Assembly (NCBI RefSeq): GCF_014199215.1
Contig: NZ_JACIJC010000007.1
Location: 1 to 59,156 of the forward strand
Direction: 5' to 3'
DNA from: Sphingobium boeckii
Lineage (GTDB): Bacteria; Pseudomonadota; Alphaproteobacteria; Sphingomonadales; Sphingomonadaceae
DNA length: 59,156 nucleotides
A program made the translations under genes and the position numbers. The first letter of the stretch is position 1, and every line of letters starts with the position of its first letter. The notes under the pieces were generated by a model. It made no database searches, was not told the DNA's origin, and saw nothing but the letters and a program-made list of their open reading frames with translations. This document shows, piece after piece, positions 17,740-26,007 of this stretch.

Positions 17740-18555
17740 CTAGGTTTGCGCCGATCGAGCGTTTTTGTGCCTCACTGGAAATGACCAGCCGGCTATCACC
17801 GTAATGGGGCCCGCCGCGAAGCCGAACGCCAACAACGCTCCCAGGGGTTGCGTCCCCAATGCGGTCGACACCGCACGCCAGACGTCGCTTGTGCCAGATA
17901 GCTGAAAACCGACGATCTGGATCATGATCACGCCCAGCGCCACCGCCCAGGGGCGGCCGGCCCGAGGATCGCGACGCCATAGCCAGAGGGCGATTAATCC
18001 GGCAATGAGATTGGCCATCTGGACGCCCCAACCGAAAATCGGAAAATCCTGCGGCCCCCGAATGATGAGACCGGGGACGGTTTTGTTGATCACCCGGCCG
18101 AGCACGGGGCTGAGCAGCATCAGCGCGGTCGACAGCATGTAGGACGAGTGCAGCCGCACCGCGCGACGATGTCGAAGCGCCATGCCCACCGAATAGAGCA
18201 CGGCACCGAACGCCAGCCAGTCGATGAAGGCGAGCGGCGCCCCCCACAGAGCATAGAATGGATCGCCGCCAACTGTCCCGATCGCCATCGAATGGATCAC
18301 GCCCATCGATCCTGCGCCGAACAAGGGGACCGCCACGAAAGTCGCCTGTCCCAACCTGCGATGGAAAGCAATTTGGCCGCGATGAGGCGTCATGCTCTGC
18401 GCGAGAAGCAGCAGCATCCACAACGAAGCCGTGACTCCATGGATATGAAATCCCAGGGGTGCCGTGGACAATATGCTGAAGTAACTACGCCAAAAGGCAA
18501 ATATGGTTGCTGCGAGAAGTGCGACAATGAAAAGCCAAGCGTGACGATACGGCAT
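17740..18555 (-). CDS. Seven-helix membrane protein, function unknown
   Basis: 271 residues with about seven hydrophobic segments (AWLFIVALLAATIFAFW, TASLWMLLLLAQSM, ATFVAVPLFGAGSM, and others). It also has conserved-looking His/Arg positions (PLGFHIHG, IAFHRRLGQ, RLHSSYMLSTALM). The HxRxG and RRxxRLHxxYM pattern resembles small DUF2306-like or cytochrome-b-like membrane families, but I cannot assign a family firmly. The ATG at 18555 begins MPYRHAWLF directly before the first helix. It stands alone on the minus strand. Confidence 0.65.
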   Translation of the reverse strand: MPYRHAWLFIVALLAATIFAFWRSYFSILSTAPLGFHIHGVTASLWMLLLLAQSMTPHRGQIAFHRRLGQATFVAVPLFGAGSMGVIHSMAIGTVGGDPFYALWGAPLAFIDWLAFGAVLYSVGMALRHRRAVRLHSSYMLSTALMLLSPVLGRVINKTVPGLIIRGPQDFPIFGWGVQMANLIAGLIALWLWRRDPRAGRPWAVALGVIMIQIVGFQLSGTSDVWRAVSTALGTQPLGALLAFGFAAGPITVIAGWSFPVRHKNARSAQT

Positions 18556-18632
18556 TTTGGCCCCCCAACGTATCGCGGCCGTTCCAGGCCGACCGGACGG
18601 TGGATACAATAGGTCACGAACGAAGTCCTGAA

Positions 18633-18851
18633 CTATCGGTAGCCGATCCTGGGAACGCCCGTTTTCAGCCCAAGCCAGTCAAGCACACCCGGGGCTTCGG
18701 CAATGCCGGCATCTGACCCGCCATCGAAATCGGCAGCCAAGTCAAAATGGCTGATGCCCAAGCCTACCGCTTCGATGAGGCCGATGCCGATCATTATCAA
18801 AAATGAAGCGCTGAAAATGGCATATTCTGGTGTCAAGAATAGGGTAAGCAT
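18633..18851 (-). pseudogene. N-terminal fragment of a YqiJ-like membrane protein
   Basis: The 72-residue frame starts MLTLFLTPEYAIFSASFLIM and continues GIGLIEAVGLG...VLDWLGL. This strongly resembles the first transmembrane helix and loop of YqiJ/DUF1449 (OB-fold inner-membrane) proteins, which are about 200 residues long. After DWLGLKTGVP the similarity ends and a stop follows. I infer a truncated gene; the break point lies near 18665. Confidence 0.55.
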
Positions 18852-19146
18852 GTTCGCGGCATATCATCTGGTGATGAATGAATATAGCACGCAATCAACG
18901 TGAATTTCTGACTGCGCGGATCTCTTGCAGAAACGTACAGCTCTTCGCAGAAGACGATGCTGCGATATGCCATATGATGTGCGCGATGCCCAGACCGAGC
19001 AGTAGCTGACTGTAACGGGCTTGTGACTGCTCAGCAGGGCTGTGTAGCGACGCGATCGCTTTTTGTTCAATCCTCCAACAGAACGTCCAAGGTTATCGTC
19101 GGCAGGATTGATGACCGACACTCTCCCGATTGTCGTGAAACGAGGA

Positions 19147-21249
19147 TCAGAAGCGCACGCCCACGGTGGCCATGATATTGCGCGGCGCACCCACAAAACA
19201 ATCGCCGCGCGCCAAGCAGGACGCGAAAAAGCGGTTGTTGAGCAGGTTGGTCGCGTTGAGCGCGAAGCGCCAGCGCTTCCAGTTGATTTCGGCGAGCGCA
19301 TCGACCGTAGTGCGCGACGGCGTGACGAGCGTGTAGAGCGCACCCGCGGGAATCGCAGGATTGAGCCCATAGGGGTCGAGCGGGCCGGTTGATTTGCTCT
19401 TGCCGCTATAGACGACGCCCGCGCCCAGGCGCAGTTGCGCTTCGTGTACGAGGCCGAAAGTCTTTGCCGACCAGATGGAGGCAATGTGGCGCGGCATATA
19501 ATCGAGGCTTGTATTCACCTCGGAGCGAAGCTGGTTATAGCCGTAATTGACCAGCAACTCGAAATTGTCGGGAAGCGTATGGCTGGCCTCAAGCTCGAGG
19601 CCCTTGGTCGTCAGTTCGCCGGATTGGGTGGTGGCATTGTTCGCCAGATAGAGGACGCGGTTGCGCTCCTTGATATGAAATCCCGTGACAGTGATCAGCG
19701 TGTTAGGCTCCGGCTGCCATTTGACGCCCGCTTCGAACTGGGTGCCGGTTTGCGGTTTGTAGGGATCGCCAATGCTGCCATCGCTGTTCATAATGGAACC
19801 GGCAACCGGCAGGAAGCTCTCGGTATAGCTGAAAAAGGGCGAGACGCCTGCGCCCAATTCTCCGATGATGCCGGCGCGGAAGGTGGTGGCCTTGTCTTCC
19901 TGTCCGGCAGAACCGGTCACGCGGTCGCGCCGCGCGCCCAGGACGACGGAGACGCGGTCGAAGAACCGAATCTGATCCTGAACATAGACGCCAAGCTGCT
20001 TCTGCGATTCATAGGTAAAGGGGCCGCTGGGATCATAGGTCAACAACGCGTCGTAATCGATATCATAGAGATCGACCGTTTCGAATCCGCCCGCATAGCG
20101 CTTGCCGACCTTGTTCCAGCTATAGTCCACGCCGGCGAGCAACACATGCTCGATATTGGCACCCGTGTTGAACTTGAACTGCAGGTTGTTGTCGGTCGAG
20201 AAGACATTCATCCGCGCATCGCTGGCGTCGGCATAGAGGCCGATGGTCCGACCGTCGGTGCCATAGACCGAAAAGGGATCGGTCGGATACGTGTAACTGT
20301 CGGCATAATGCGTGAAATATTCAAGATCGCTGTCGATGTAGCGGGCCTTCACGCTCAGGCGAATATTGTCCGAGAAGCTGTGGGTGATGGAGCCACCACC
20401 CTGCAATGAGCGGCCATTGTAACGGTCCCAGCCAGCCTTGCCGACGAAGGTGAAGCGATCGAGCCGGCCGCCCGGGTTGGCGGGGTTCGGCCTGAAGGTG
20501 CCCACGATTGGCAGGAATTGGGAGGTGGAGCCAGTGTCATCCTCCTGATAGAGACCGGTCAGCACGATGTCTGTATCGGGGGTTGGCTGCCAGCGGATCG
20601 ATGGTGCGAACATCACGCGATCGTCGGGAACATGATCGACATAAGTGTCAGCGTTACGAACGCGGCCGACGGCGCGGATCGCCAAAGTGTCCGACAGAGC
20701 AAAATTCACGTCGCCCAGCAATTCCTTGCGATCATAGCTGCCATAGACCGCGCTGATTTCGCCGCGCGTTTCGAACTCAGGAGTCTTGGTGACCAAATTG
20801 ACGAGGCCGCCGATCGAGCCTTGGCCAAACAGCACCGACGCGGGTCCACGCACGATCTCTACCCGGGAGAAATTGTACGGGTCCGACGTGATGCTGGCGT
20901 AATAAGAGAAGATATCGCGCATCCCGTCGCGGAACTGGAGCGCGTCGATACCGCGGATGTTGAACCCGTCCACCCGGGTGTCGCGGCCATAGGGATTGGC
21001 AAGAACCCCTGCGGCATATTTCACGGTGTCGCTTATGCTGATCGCGCCTTGGGAGAGATATTGTTGTGACGTGATGACCGTGATGGGCTGGGGCAATTCG
21101 ATCAGCGGCGTTTCCGTCTTCGTGCCCGCACTGGCGGCGGTGACGACAATCGTGTTGCTGTCCTCGTCCGTCAGCGCGCCCTCATTGGCCCAAGCCGGCT
21201 GAATGGCAAAAGCACCGACCAACCCTGCCATCATGAACATTTTTGCCAT
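19147..21249 (-). CDS. TonB-dependent siderophore receptor
   Basis: 700-residue ferric-siderophore receptor of the FhuA/FpvA class. It has a signal peptide (MMAGLVGAFAIQPAWA) and a TonB box (NTIVVTAA). The plug carries siderophore-receptor motifs (SISDTVKYAAGV, DGFNIRGIDALQFRDGMRD, RVEIVRGPASVLFGQGSIGG), and the barrel ends with the terminal Phe (IMATVGVRF). The ATG at 21249 (MAKMFMM) is preceded by GAGAG; earlier in-frame ATGs lack a ribosome site. It is divergent from a PepSY operon, a frequent partner of siderophore receptors. Iron/Fur regulation is likely from family knowledge, but I could not identify a convincing Fur box. Confidence 0.93.
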   Translation of the reverse strand: MAKMFMMAGLVGAFAIQPAWANEGALTDEDSNTIVVTAASAGTKTETPLIELPQPITVITSQQYLSQGAISISDTVKYAAGVLANPYGRDTRVDGFNIRGIDALQFRDGMRDIFSYYASITSDPYNFSRVEIVRGPASVLFGQGSIGGLVNLVTKTPEFETRGEISAVYGSYDRKELLGDVNFALSDTLAIRAVGRVRNADTYVDHVPDDRVMFAPSIRWQPTPDTDIVLTGLYQEDDTGSTSQFLPIVGTFRPNPANPGGRLDRFTFVGKAGWDRYNGRSLQGGGSITHSFSDNIRLSVKARYIDSDLEYFTHYADSYTYPTDPFSVYGTDGRTIGLYADASDARMNVFSTDNNLQFKFNTGANIEHVLLAGVDYSWNKVGKRYAGGFETVDLYDIDYDALLTYDPSGPFTYESQKQLGVYVQDQIRFFDRVSVVLGARRDRVTGSAGQEDKATTFRAGIIGELGAGVSPFFSYTESFLPVAGSIMNSDGSIGDPYKPQTGTQFEAGVKWQPEPNTLITVTGFHIKERNRVLYLANNATTQSGELTTKGLELEASHTLPDNFELLVNYGYNQLRSEVNTSLDYMPRHIASIWSAKTFGLVHEAQLRLGAGVVYSGKSKSTGPLDPYGLNPAIPAGALYTLVTPSRTTVDALAEINWKRWRFALNATNLLNNRFFASCLARGDCFVGAPRNIMATVGVRF

Positions 21250-21362
21250 TGTGCGCTCTCTATTCCGCTGCATCATTATGTGCACGCCGCCTAATCTTAT
21301 TGCGATCAAGTATCAATAGCATTTTTCTTGCCATGTGCGCGCAGCCTGCTTATCGAAATCGA
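21250..21362. promoter_or_regulatory. Divergent promoter region of the iron-uptake locus
   Basis: 113 bases between the siderophore receptor and the PepSY operon. It contains TATTG-N11-CAATA at 21298-21318, a small inverted repeat that could be an operator. Both operons start here, so a shared iron-responsive control is a reasonable inference. Confidence 0.35.
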
Positions 21363-21689
21363 ATGTTGGCACCGACGGAAAAACCGCGCGCTTCCCGCCG
21401 CCGCCTGTGGATGCGCTTCGTCCTGGCCGGACCAGTTGCGATCATTGTCGCTTTGACGCTGCTGGCCGGGATGCCCTTATGGTTGCCCGGCGGCGCCGCC
21501 GGCATCGACAATCTTGCCGTGCCACTCGCGCTCGCGCCGCTGATCTGGGCCGGCTTGTTCTTCCATGCGTGCCTTGATCGGAGTCTTGCGCGCATCGCCC
21601 TGGTCGCGGCTGCGCTCTTCCTGGTGCACGGGGGACTCGTCGCCTCGCGCATGATTGCAACGGTCCCGACGGCGGAGAAAGCCAAATGA
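21363..21689 (+). CDS. Small membrane protein of the PepSY iron operon
   Basis: 108 residues with three hydrophobic segments (FVLAGPVAIIVALTLLAGMP, LAVPLALAPLIWAGLFFHAC, IALVAAALFLVHGGLVAS). No family is firmly recognised; similar small proteins accompany PepSY genes and siderophore receptors in sphingomonads. The ATG at 21363 (MLAPTEK) is my choice, and an ATG at 21333 is possible. Its stop overlaps the PepSY ATG (ATGA), implying coupled translation. Confidence 0.65.
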   Translation: MLAPTEKPRASRRRLWMRFVLAGPVAIIVALTLLAGMPLWLPGGAAGIDNLAVPLALAPLIWAGLFFHACLDRSLARIALVAAALFLVHGGLVASRMIATVPTAEKAK

Positions 21690-23278
21690 TCCATTTGAAG
21701 AAGGACGAGACCAAGGCGATGGTGGCGGTCCACGGCTGGTCCGGCATCCTGCTGGGTATGTTGCTTTATGCCGTGGTGCTGACGGGCACCGCCGCGGTGT
21801 TTGCTGCAGAGATCGGGGCTTGGTCGGCGGGCCACGTTACGACGCAGTCCGTTTTCGAAAAGCCGATCGACGCCACAGTGCGTCGCCTGGCGGCGTTGAC
21901 GCCGGCCAAATATCATGAGGGCGTCAACCTGTTCGAGGTCGGCGATCACGGCCTTGGTGCCTTCTTTCACCGGCACGAGACGGACGCTGAGGGAATGCCG
22001 ATCGAACGCGGCATCTATTACCAGCTCAAAGGCGATGGCCGGATCGACCGCACCACTTTCGGTGCCGGCGATGAGGTGTTCGGCCCGCGCAATGATGACG
22101 CACTCAGCAGCTTTCTGGTCGATACCCATGTCCGGCTGCATGTGCCCAATCCCTGGGGGCTGCTGCTGACCGGCATATTGGGTCTTGCCATGCTGGTGGC
22201 GGCGATTTCGGGATTGCTGATCCACCGGCATCTTTTCAAGGACATCTTCACCCTGCGCACCCGCGCCAATCCGGCGCTGGCTGACCGCGATCGTCACAGC
22301 GTCGCGGGCACCTGGAGTTTGCCCTTTGCCTTCGTGCTGGCTTTCACCGGTAGTTTCTTCTCTTTCTTCGGCACCATCGGCGTACCCATCGTGGCCATGG
22401 CTGCGTTCAACGGCGATGTTCAGGCAATGAGCGATGCGGTGTTCGGCAATCCGGGGGAGCCCGATCCGCGCCCGGCCGCCATCGGCAATCTCGACCGCAT
22501 AACAGCGGATTCCATCCGCCGCACCGGTAGCGCGCCAACCTTCGTCGCGATCGAGAATTTCGGCCGGGCGGACGCGAAGATCACCAGCTATCACAACCCC
22601 AAGGCCAGCGACATCGAGCCGGTCTCCCTGCTATATGACGGCGCAACGGGGTCTTTCGCTTATGCCAAGCCTGCCGTCGGCACGCGCCCGTCGGTTGGCG
22701 GAACGCTAACGGGAATCATGGGGCCGCTGCATTTCGGCAATTTTGCCGGCATGTTATCGAAGGCGATATGGTTCGGGCTGGGTTTCGCCATGTGCTACGT
22801 CACCTTCACCGGAATGCGATTATGGATCGTTCGGCGGAGCGAAGACACGCGTTCATTGGCCTGGTTGGAGCGGACGCTGACCGTCGTCGGCTTCGGCCTG
22901 CCTTTGGGGCTGATCGTATCCGCTGCCGCTTTTTTGATCGCTATGCCACTCGGATTGGCGGTTTACTGGACGACCTCGGCATTTCTCATCGCATCAGCTT
23001 TGGTCATCCTGATGGGGATTTTCGCGCCCTCCAATGATGTGCTCGCCATCATGATAAAGGGCACCATGGGGCTCACCATGCTTGCTTTGCCGCTGTTGCG
23101 CTTGTTCGCCGCTCATGGTCCCGGATGGGGTGAAGCGATCTCCGTTGGCCAATCGATCATCGCGGCGCTCGACATCGCCTTTTTGCTGACCGGCATCTGG
23201 CTGGTTCGCGGCTGCCGGGCGGCGGTTCGCGTGCAGCGAGAGGCCAAGCCCGGCCTGGGACGTGCGGCGCAAGCATGA
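21686..23278 (+). CDS. PepSY-associated transmembrane protein
   Basis: 530-residue inner-membrane protein of the PepSY_TM family. The first helix lies at about 8-35 (VHGWSGILLGMLLYAVVLTG), then comes a large periplasmic region, a helix at about 155-175, and another at about 210-240. Several C-terminal helices follow (about 360-520). The VHGWSGILLG opening and the PLHFGNFAGMLSKAIWFGLG motif are family hallmarks. Family members are associated with ferric-siderophore reduction or release, and the divergent siderophore receptor supports that. It overlaps its neighbours by four bases on both sides. Confidence 0.88.
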   Translation: MIHLKKDETKAMVAVHGWSGILLGMLLYAVVLTGTAAVFAAEIGAWSAGHVTTQSVFEKPIDATVRRLAALTPAKYHEGVNLFEVGDHGLGAFFHRHETDAEGMPIERGIYYQLKGDGRIDRTTFGAGDEVFGPRNDDALSSFLVDTHVRLHVPNPWGLLLTGILGLAMLVAAISGLLIHRHLFKDIFTLRTRANPALADRDRHSVAGTWSLPFAFVLAFTGSFFSFFGTIGVPIVAMAAFNGDVQAMSDAVFGNPGEPDPRPAAIGNLDRITADSIRRTGSAPTFVAIENFGRADAKITSYHNPKASDIEPVSLLYDGATGSFAYAKPAVGTRPSVGGTLTGIMGPLHFGNFAGMLSKAIWFGLGFAMCYVTFTGMRLWIVRRSEDTRSLAWLERTLTVVGFGLPLGLIVSAAAFLIAMPLGLAVYWTTSAFLIASALVILMGIFAPSNDVLAIMIKGTMGLTMLALPLLRLFAAHGPGWGEAISVGQSIIAALDIAFLLTGIWLVRGCRAAVRVQREAKPGLGRAAQA

Positions 23279-23556
23279 TGATGCTTACGACCCTGACCGC
23301 GCTCCTTCTTTCGGCAGGTCCGATTCTTTTTCTCTGCATCGGCGATCCCAAGCGGCGGCGATCGATGGAAAAGAAAAGCAACGGGATGGCTGCCAATAAG
23401 CGTCGGATACTGGTGGCCACAGCCTGTCTGCCGGGACTTGGCTGTGCACTGGTCGGTGATACCGCCGCCTTCCTGATGTGGCTCGGCGGATGCGCCTTGG
23501 CTGGATGGGCGGCAGCCTTTTGCTTTCGCGCAGTGGTTCGCGCTGACGTCAGTTAG
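23275..23556 (+). CDS. Small two- or three-helix membrane protein
   Basis: 93 residues: an N-terminal helix (LTALLLSAGPILFLCI), a basic loop (DPKRRRSMEKKSNG) and two further hydrophobic segments. It is the third gene of the PepSY operon, starting four bases before the PepSY stop. Family not recognised, although a DUF3325-type role is imaginable from its place in the operon. Confidence 0.55.
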   Translation: MMMLTTLTALLLSAGPILFLCIGDPKRRRSMEKKSNGMAANKRRILVATACLPGLGCALVGDTAAFLMWLGGCALAGWAAAFCFRAVVRADVS

Positions 23557-23966
23557 GCCGGGGATACGACCTTATCCTGTGGGATGACCGCGATATCGTG
23601 AGAGGGACGGCTCAGGCCGCTGGAACGATCACATGCTCTGGCCTTGGCAGCGCGTGCAGCAGCAACCAGACCGTCCAGCCACTCCTGATGGCCGTTGATC
23701 ATCGGGTTCGGCATCGCCTTAGCGGGTTCCTTCGCAGGTGCGCCGTTCTGCGTCTCCTGGGTCAAGATACGGACGCGACCACCTGAAAGGCCTTCGATCA
23801 ACCAGGCATGGTGCACGTCCAGGCGGCTGTCGCCTTCGCCCGACCAGCCATGCCAGGCCAAGCGCGCCGGCTGTCCCGCCACAGGCGGCACATGCTCGAC
23901 CACTTGGGAATCAACCGGAAAGCCGAAGGTCTTAAAGAAGAAGCGAATGCCGGGCTCAAGTTCATG
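23553..23966 (-). pseudogene. C-terminal part of an SRPBCC-domain protein
   Basis: The frame reads ELEPGIRFFFKTFGFPVDSQ, then VVEHVPP...RLAWHGWSGEG and GHQEWLDGLVAAARAAK. This matches the central and C-terminal portion of SRPBCC (polyketide cyclase/START-like) proteins, with about the first 45 residues missing. Upstream the frame hits a TAG at 23967-23969. The homology is lost within a few bases of the tRNA-derived repeat at 23976, so the gene was probably cut by island insertion. A GTG at 23903 could still express a shorter product. It converges on the PepSY operon, overlapping by four bases. Confidence 0.6.
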
Positions 23967-23975
23967 CTACAATGA

Positions 23976-23990
23976 GTGAAGGGAATCGAA
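23976..23990. repeat. Putative left attachment site (tRNA-Gly fragment)
   Basis: GTGAAGGGAATCGAA, identical to bases 29330-29344 within tRNA-Gly and in the same orientation. It marks the boundary between the truncated SRPBCC gene and the island cargo. Confidence 0.55.
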
Positions 23991-24165
23991 TTATTCGGTA
24001 TGAATGCTAGAAATCAGCTGATTTCCAACTGCCAAATAATATAAGGCCACCGATTAAGCCCCCAAATTATTTTGCTGCCGGTCTAATTGAGTAGCGATCA
24101 TCACCCAGGATGAAGCGTGTTAAGTCTATACAGCATTCGTGAACGGCATCAAACCAGTTCAGCCC

Positions 24166-24675
24166 TCACTCCAGCCTGGCGACCGCTCTGCGGCACCGGG
24201 CCAGGGAGCGCTTCATGTGATACTGAACGGCCTTGTGGGTGATGCCCAGTTGCTCCGCGATTTCTCTATAGGTCCTGCGTTGTAAACGGTGCATCAGGAA
24301 GATGCGCCGGGTTCTGGATGGCAAAGCGAGCAGCGCCCGACGAGAGACCCGCCGCAAATCCATTTCTTCGATCCGCCCCGTCTGTTCTGGGCGCACTGGG
24401 GCATCTCGTCCCTCGTCCAGCGAAAAGAAAATGGCCTGATCCCGGACATATCGCCGCGCGCGCTCTATCAGCAGATTGCGCGCGATCGTTGCCAGATAGG
24501 CTGGGGGATTCTCGATCCTTTCCAACGTCCCACTGCGAAGCAACCGCGTGAATGCGTCCTGCACCAGATCGGGCGCGGCGTCAGGGCCAACCCTTCGTCG
24601 AAAATAGTGAAGCAGTTGCCGGTGTTCAGACCGATAGACGGCCTCGAACGCGGCATTCGAGCCGGGCGCATTCAT
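24166..24675 (-). CDS. ECF sigma factor (FecI-like)
   Basis: 169-residue extracytoplasmic-function sigma factor. Region 2 covers about 8-75 (YRSEHRQLLHYFRRRVG, APDLVQDAFTRLLRS, AYLATIARNLLIERARR). Region 4 covers about 105-165 (LLALPSRTRRIFLMHRLQRR TYREIAEQLGITHKAVQYHM, a clear helix-turn-helix). Its FecI-like character normally goes with a FecR anti-sigma gene and a TonB receptor downstream; neither is present, and the island boundary lies 175 bases downstream. The ATG at 24675 overlaps the stop of the upstream nucleotidyltransferase-like gene (ATGA), so the two are translationally coupled. This is an unusual pairing. Confidence 0.87.
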   Translation of the reverse strand: MNAPGSNAAFEAVYRSEHRQLLHYFRRRVGPDAAPDLVQDAFTRLLRSGTLERIENPPAYLATIARNLLIERARRYVRDQAIFFSLDEGRDAPVRPEQTGRIEEMDLRRVSRRALLALPSRTRRIFLMHRLQRRTYREIAEQLGITHKAVQYHMKRSLARCRRAVARLE

Positions 24676-25166
24676 GACAATACCCCCTGACGTTCGCACG
24701 CACTCAGCGGTGCGTCGCGCGATGCGCGGAAGAGGGTGATGCCCGCTTCTATCCGGTCGAGGATGAAGGTGTCGCGCTCGGCCCGCGCGATACGGATATC
24801 GGCCTTTGAGTAGATTTCGACATTGACCGCGCAACGGTCGCCAAGCTCGCTACCGATGACCTCGCGGGCGCGCTGCCAGCAACAATCATCGGCGAACAGC
24901 GGATGATTGACGATGATCCACAGTTCGTAATCGGAAAAGTCGATCGACCGCTTGTCTTCGTACCAGGATCGCCGCGCATAGGGACCGATCAGGATGATCT
25001 GCCTGATCTTCCCCGGCTTAGGCGCTTGCACCTGAGCCGGATCGAAACAGCTTCGCAGAATGCGCGTGATCCGGTCGATCTCGCGCTGCTTGCGCCGGAT
25101 TAGGTGGCCAACGCGCGCCATCACGACTTCGTGCGCGTAAACGTCGTTTGTTTTTGGGTTAGTCAT
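24672..25166 (-). CDS. Degenerate nucleotidyltransferase-fold protein
   Basis: 164 residues resembling the minimal nucleotidyltransferase (MNT) domain of the gene at 26617-27543. The alignable core is RQIILIGPYARRSWYEDKRS, then SDYELWIIVNHP and VNVEIYSKADIR. In active enzymes the motif is GS(Y/H)ARG...SDYDILIIV. Here GS is GP, G after AR is R, and the second catalytic Asp is Glu (DYE). Catalysis is therefore doubtful, and the domain may be a binding or antitoxin-like relic. The ATG at 25166 (MTNPKTNDVY) is a reasonable start. No HEPN domain follows; instead an ECF sigma gene overlaps by four bases. Confidence 0.65.
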   Translation of the reverse strand: MTNPKTNDVYAHEVVMARVGHLIRRKQREIDRITRILRSCFDPAQVQAPKPGKIRQIILIGPYARRSWYEDKRSIDFSDYELWIIVNHPLFADDCCWQRAREVIGSELGDRCAVNVEIYSKADIRIARAERDTFILDRIEAGITLFRASRDAPLSACERQGVLS

Positions 25167-25187
25167 TTGCAGCTCGCACAGCGGCGG

Positions 25188-25207
25188 TCCGCGCATTGAT
25201 GCGCGGA
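25188..25207. promoter_or_regulatory. Perfect hairpin upstream of the nucleotidyltransferase-like gene
   Basis: TCCGCGCA, loop TTGA, TGCGCGGA: an 8-bp perfect stem about 20 bases upstream of the ATG at 25166 on the minus strand. It could be a leader hairpin or operator; position is the only evidence. Confidence 0.3.
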
Positions 25208-25437
25208 TGTGCAAGCGGTGTCCGCTATGGGCCGCCGCAGCGGCTTTCAGCAACCGTCCGACGCTCGGCCGGACCTACATGATGCCTGGCAGGAAAATCC
25301 TCGGGATGACCGCCAGTCATTCCATCCCGTAACGGCCATTGTGCCAGAATCGGAGAGTTTGGGCAAGCTGGGCAGTCAGCACGGATTTGGCTCAAAGCAG
25401 CCCTTCTCGAAGCGACCACTTGCGGACATGGCTTCAT

Positions 25438-25469
25438 CGTCATCCCGGACTTGATCCGGGATCCCGCTC
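25438..25469. repeat. Left inverted repeat flanking GIY-YIG gene
   Basis: CGTCATCCCGGACTTGATCC followed by GGGATCCCGCT. It is itself palindromic (CCCGGACTTGATCCGGG) and is the inverse of the element at 25794-25824 (about 27 of 31 positions equal). Confidence 0.8.
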
Positions 25470-25473
25470 TTTT

Positions 25474-25775
25474 TCAGGCAAGCGTTTCGAACATATCGTG
25501 CCATTGGGCATTGCTCTGCTCGATCAGGGCAAACTTCCATTCCCGTCGCCAGCGCTTGATGCGCTTTTCATGGGGGCGATGCACTGAAGGATATCATCGC
25601 CGCGCTCCGCCCACACAAGTCGGGTTAGCCTATATCGCGTGCAGAAATCCGATCCCTCATTACGCCGATGCTGATAAACGCGGGCTGCAAGATGCGTCGT
25701 GACACCGACATACATCGTGCCGCGATAACGATCGGCCATAATGTAGACCCAACCGCCTTTCCTTTCACTTCCCAT
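25474..25775 (-). pseudogene. GIY-YIG endonuclease, frameshifted
   Basis: The first frame carries a GIY-YIG domain (GGWVYIMADRYRGTMYVGVT, THLAARVYQHRRNEGSDFCT, RYRLTRLVWAERGDDILQCI). At a run of five C the normal continuation moves to another frame: HEKRIKRWRREWKFALIEQS, then NAQWHDMFETLA and the stop at 25474-25476. One base gained or two lost would restore it. Intact relatives are about 95-100 residues and probably nick or cut DNA. The gene lies exactly between two inverted copies of a palindromic repeat, as a mobile unit would. A sequencing error in the homopolymer is possible. Confidence 0.75.
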
Positions 25776-25793
25776 ACGCAAAACTTGAAGAAA

Positions 25794-25824
25794 AGCGGGA
25801 CCCCGGGTCAAGCCCGGGGTGACG
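25794..25824. repeat. Right inverted repeat flanking GIY-YIG gene
   Basis: AGCGGGACCCCGGGTCAAGC followed by CCGGGGTGACG, internally palindromic (CCCCGGGTCAAGCCCGGGG). It is the inverse partner of 25438-25469. The open frame of the nuclease extends through it (VTPGLTRGP), which is a frequent artefact of this repeat. Confidence 0.8.
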
Positions 25825-26007
25825 AGGAAGGTGAGCGTGATACCAAAACCCGACAGTCCGCTTCCCACCAAAGCTCGACGGCCAGCCAACGCCTATGCGA
25901 TAAAGCTATCTCAAAGCGGACGGGCGGGTTTGGAGCGAAAAAGCAGACCATCACAAATCGACCCTTTGTTGCCGCTCGGGGCAGATTAGACGTTTCCCGA
26001 TAGCGAA

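Noticed and set aside
21298-21318. TATTG-N11-CAATA as a Fur or Irr box
   Set aside because: The position is attractive, but only five bases per arm match and the sequence does not resemble the usual Fur 19-mer. It is kept only as part of the promoter region.
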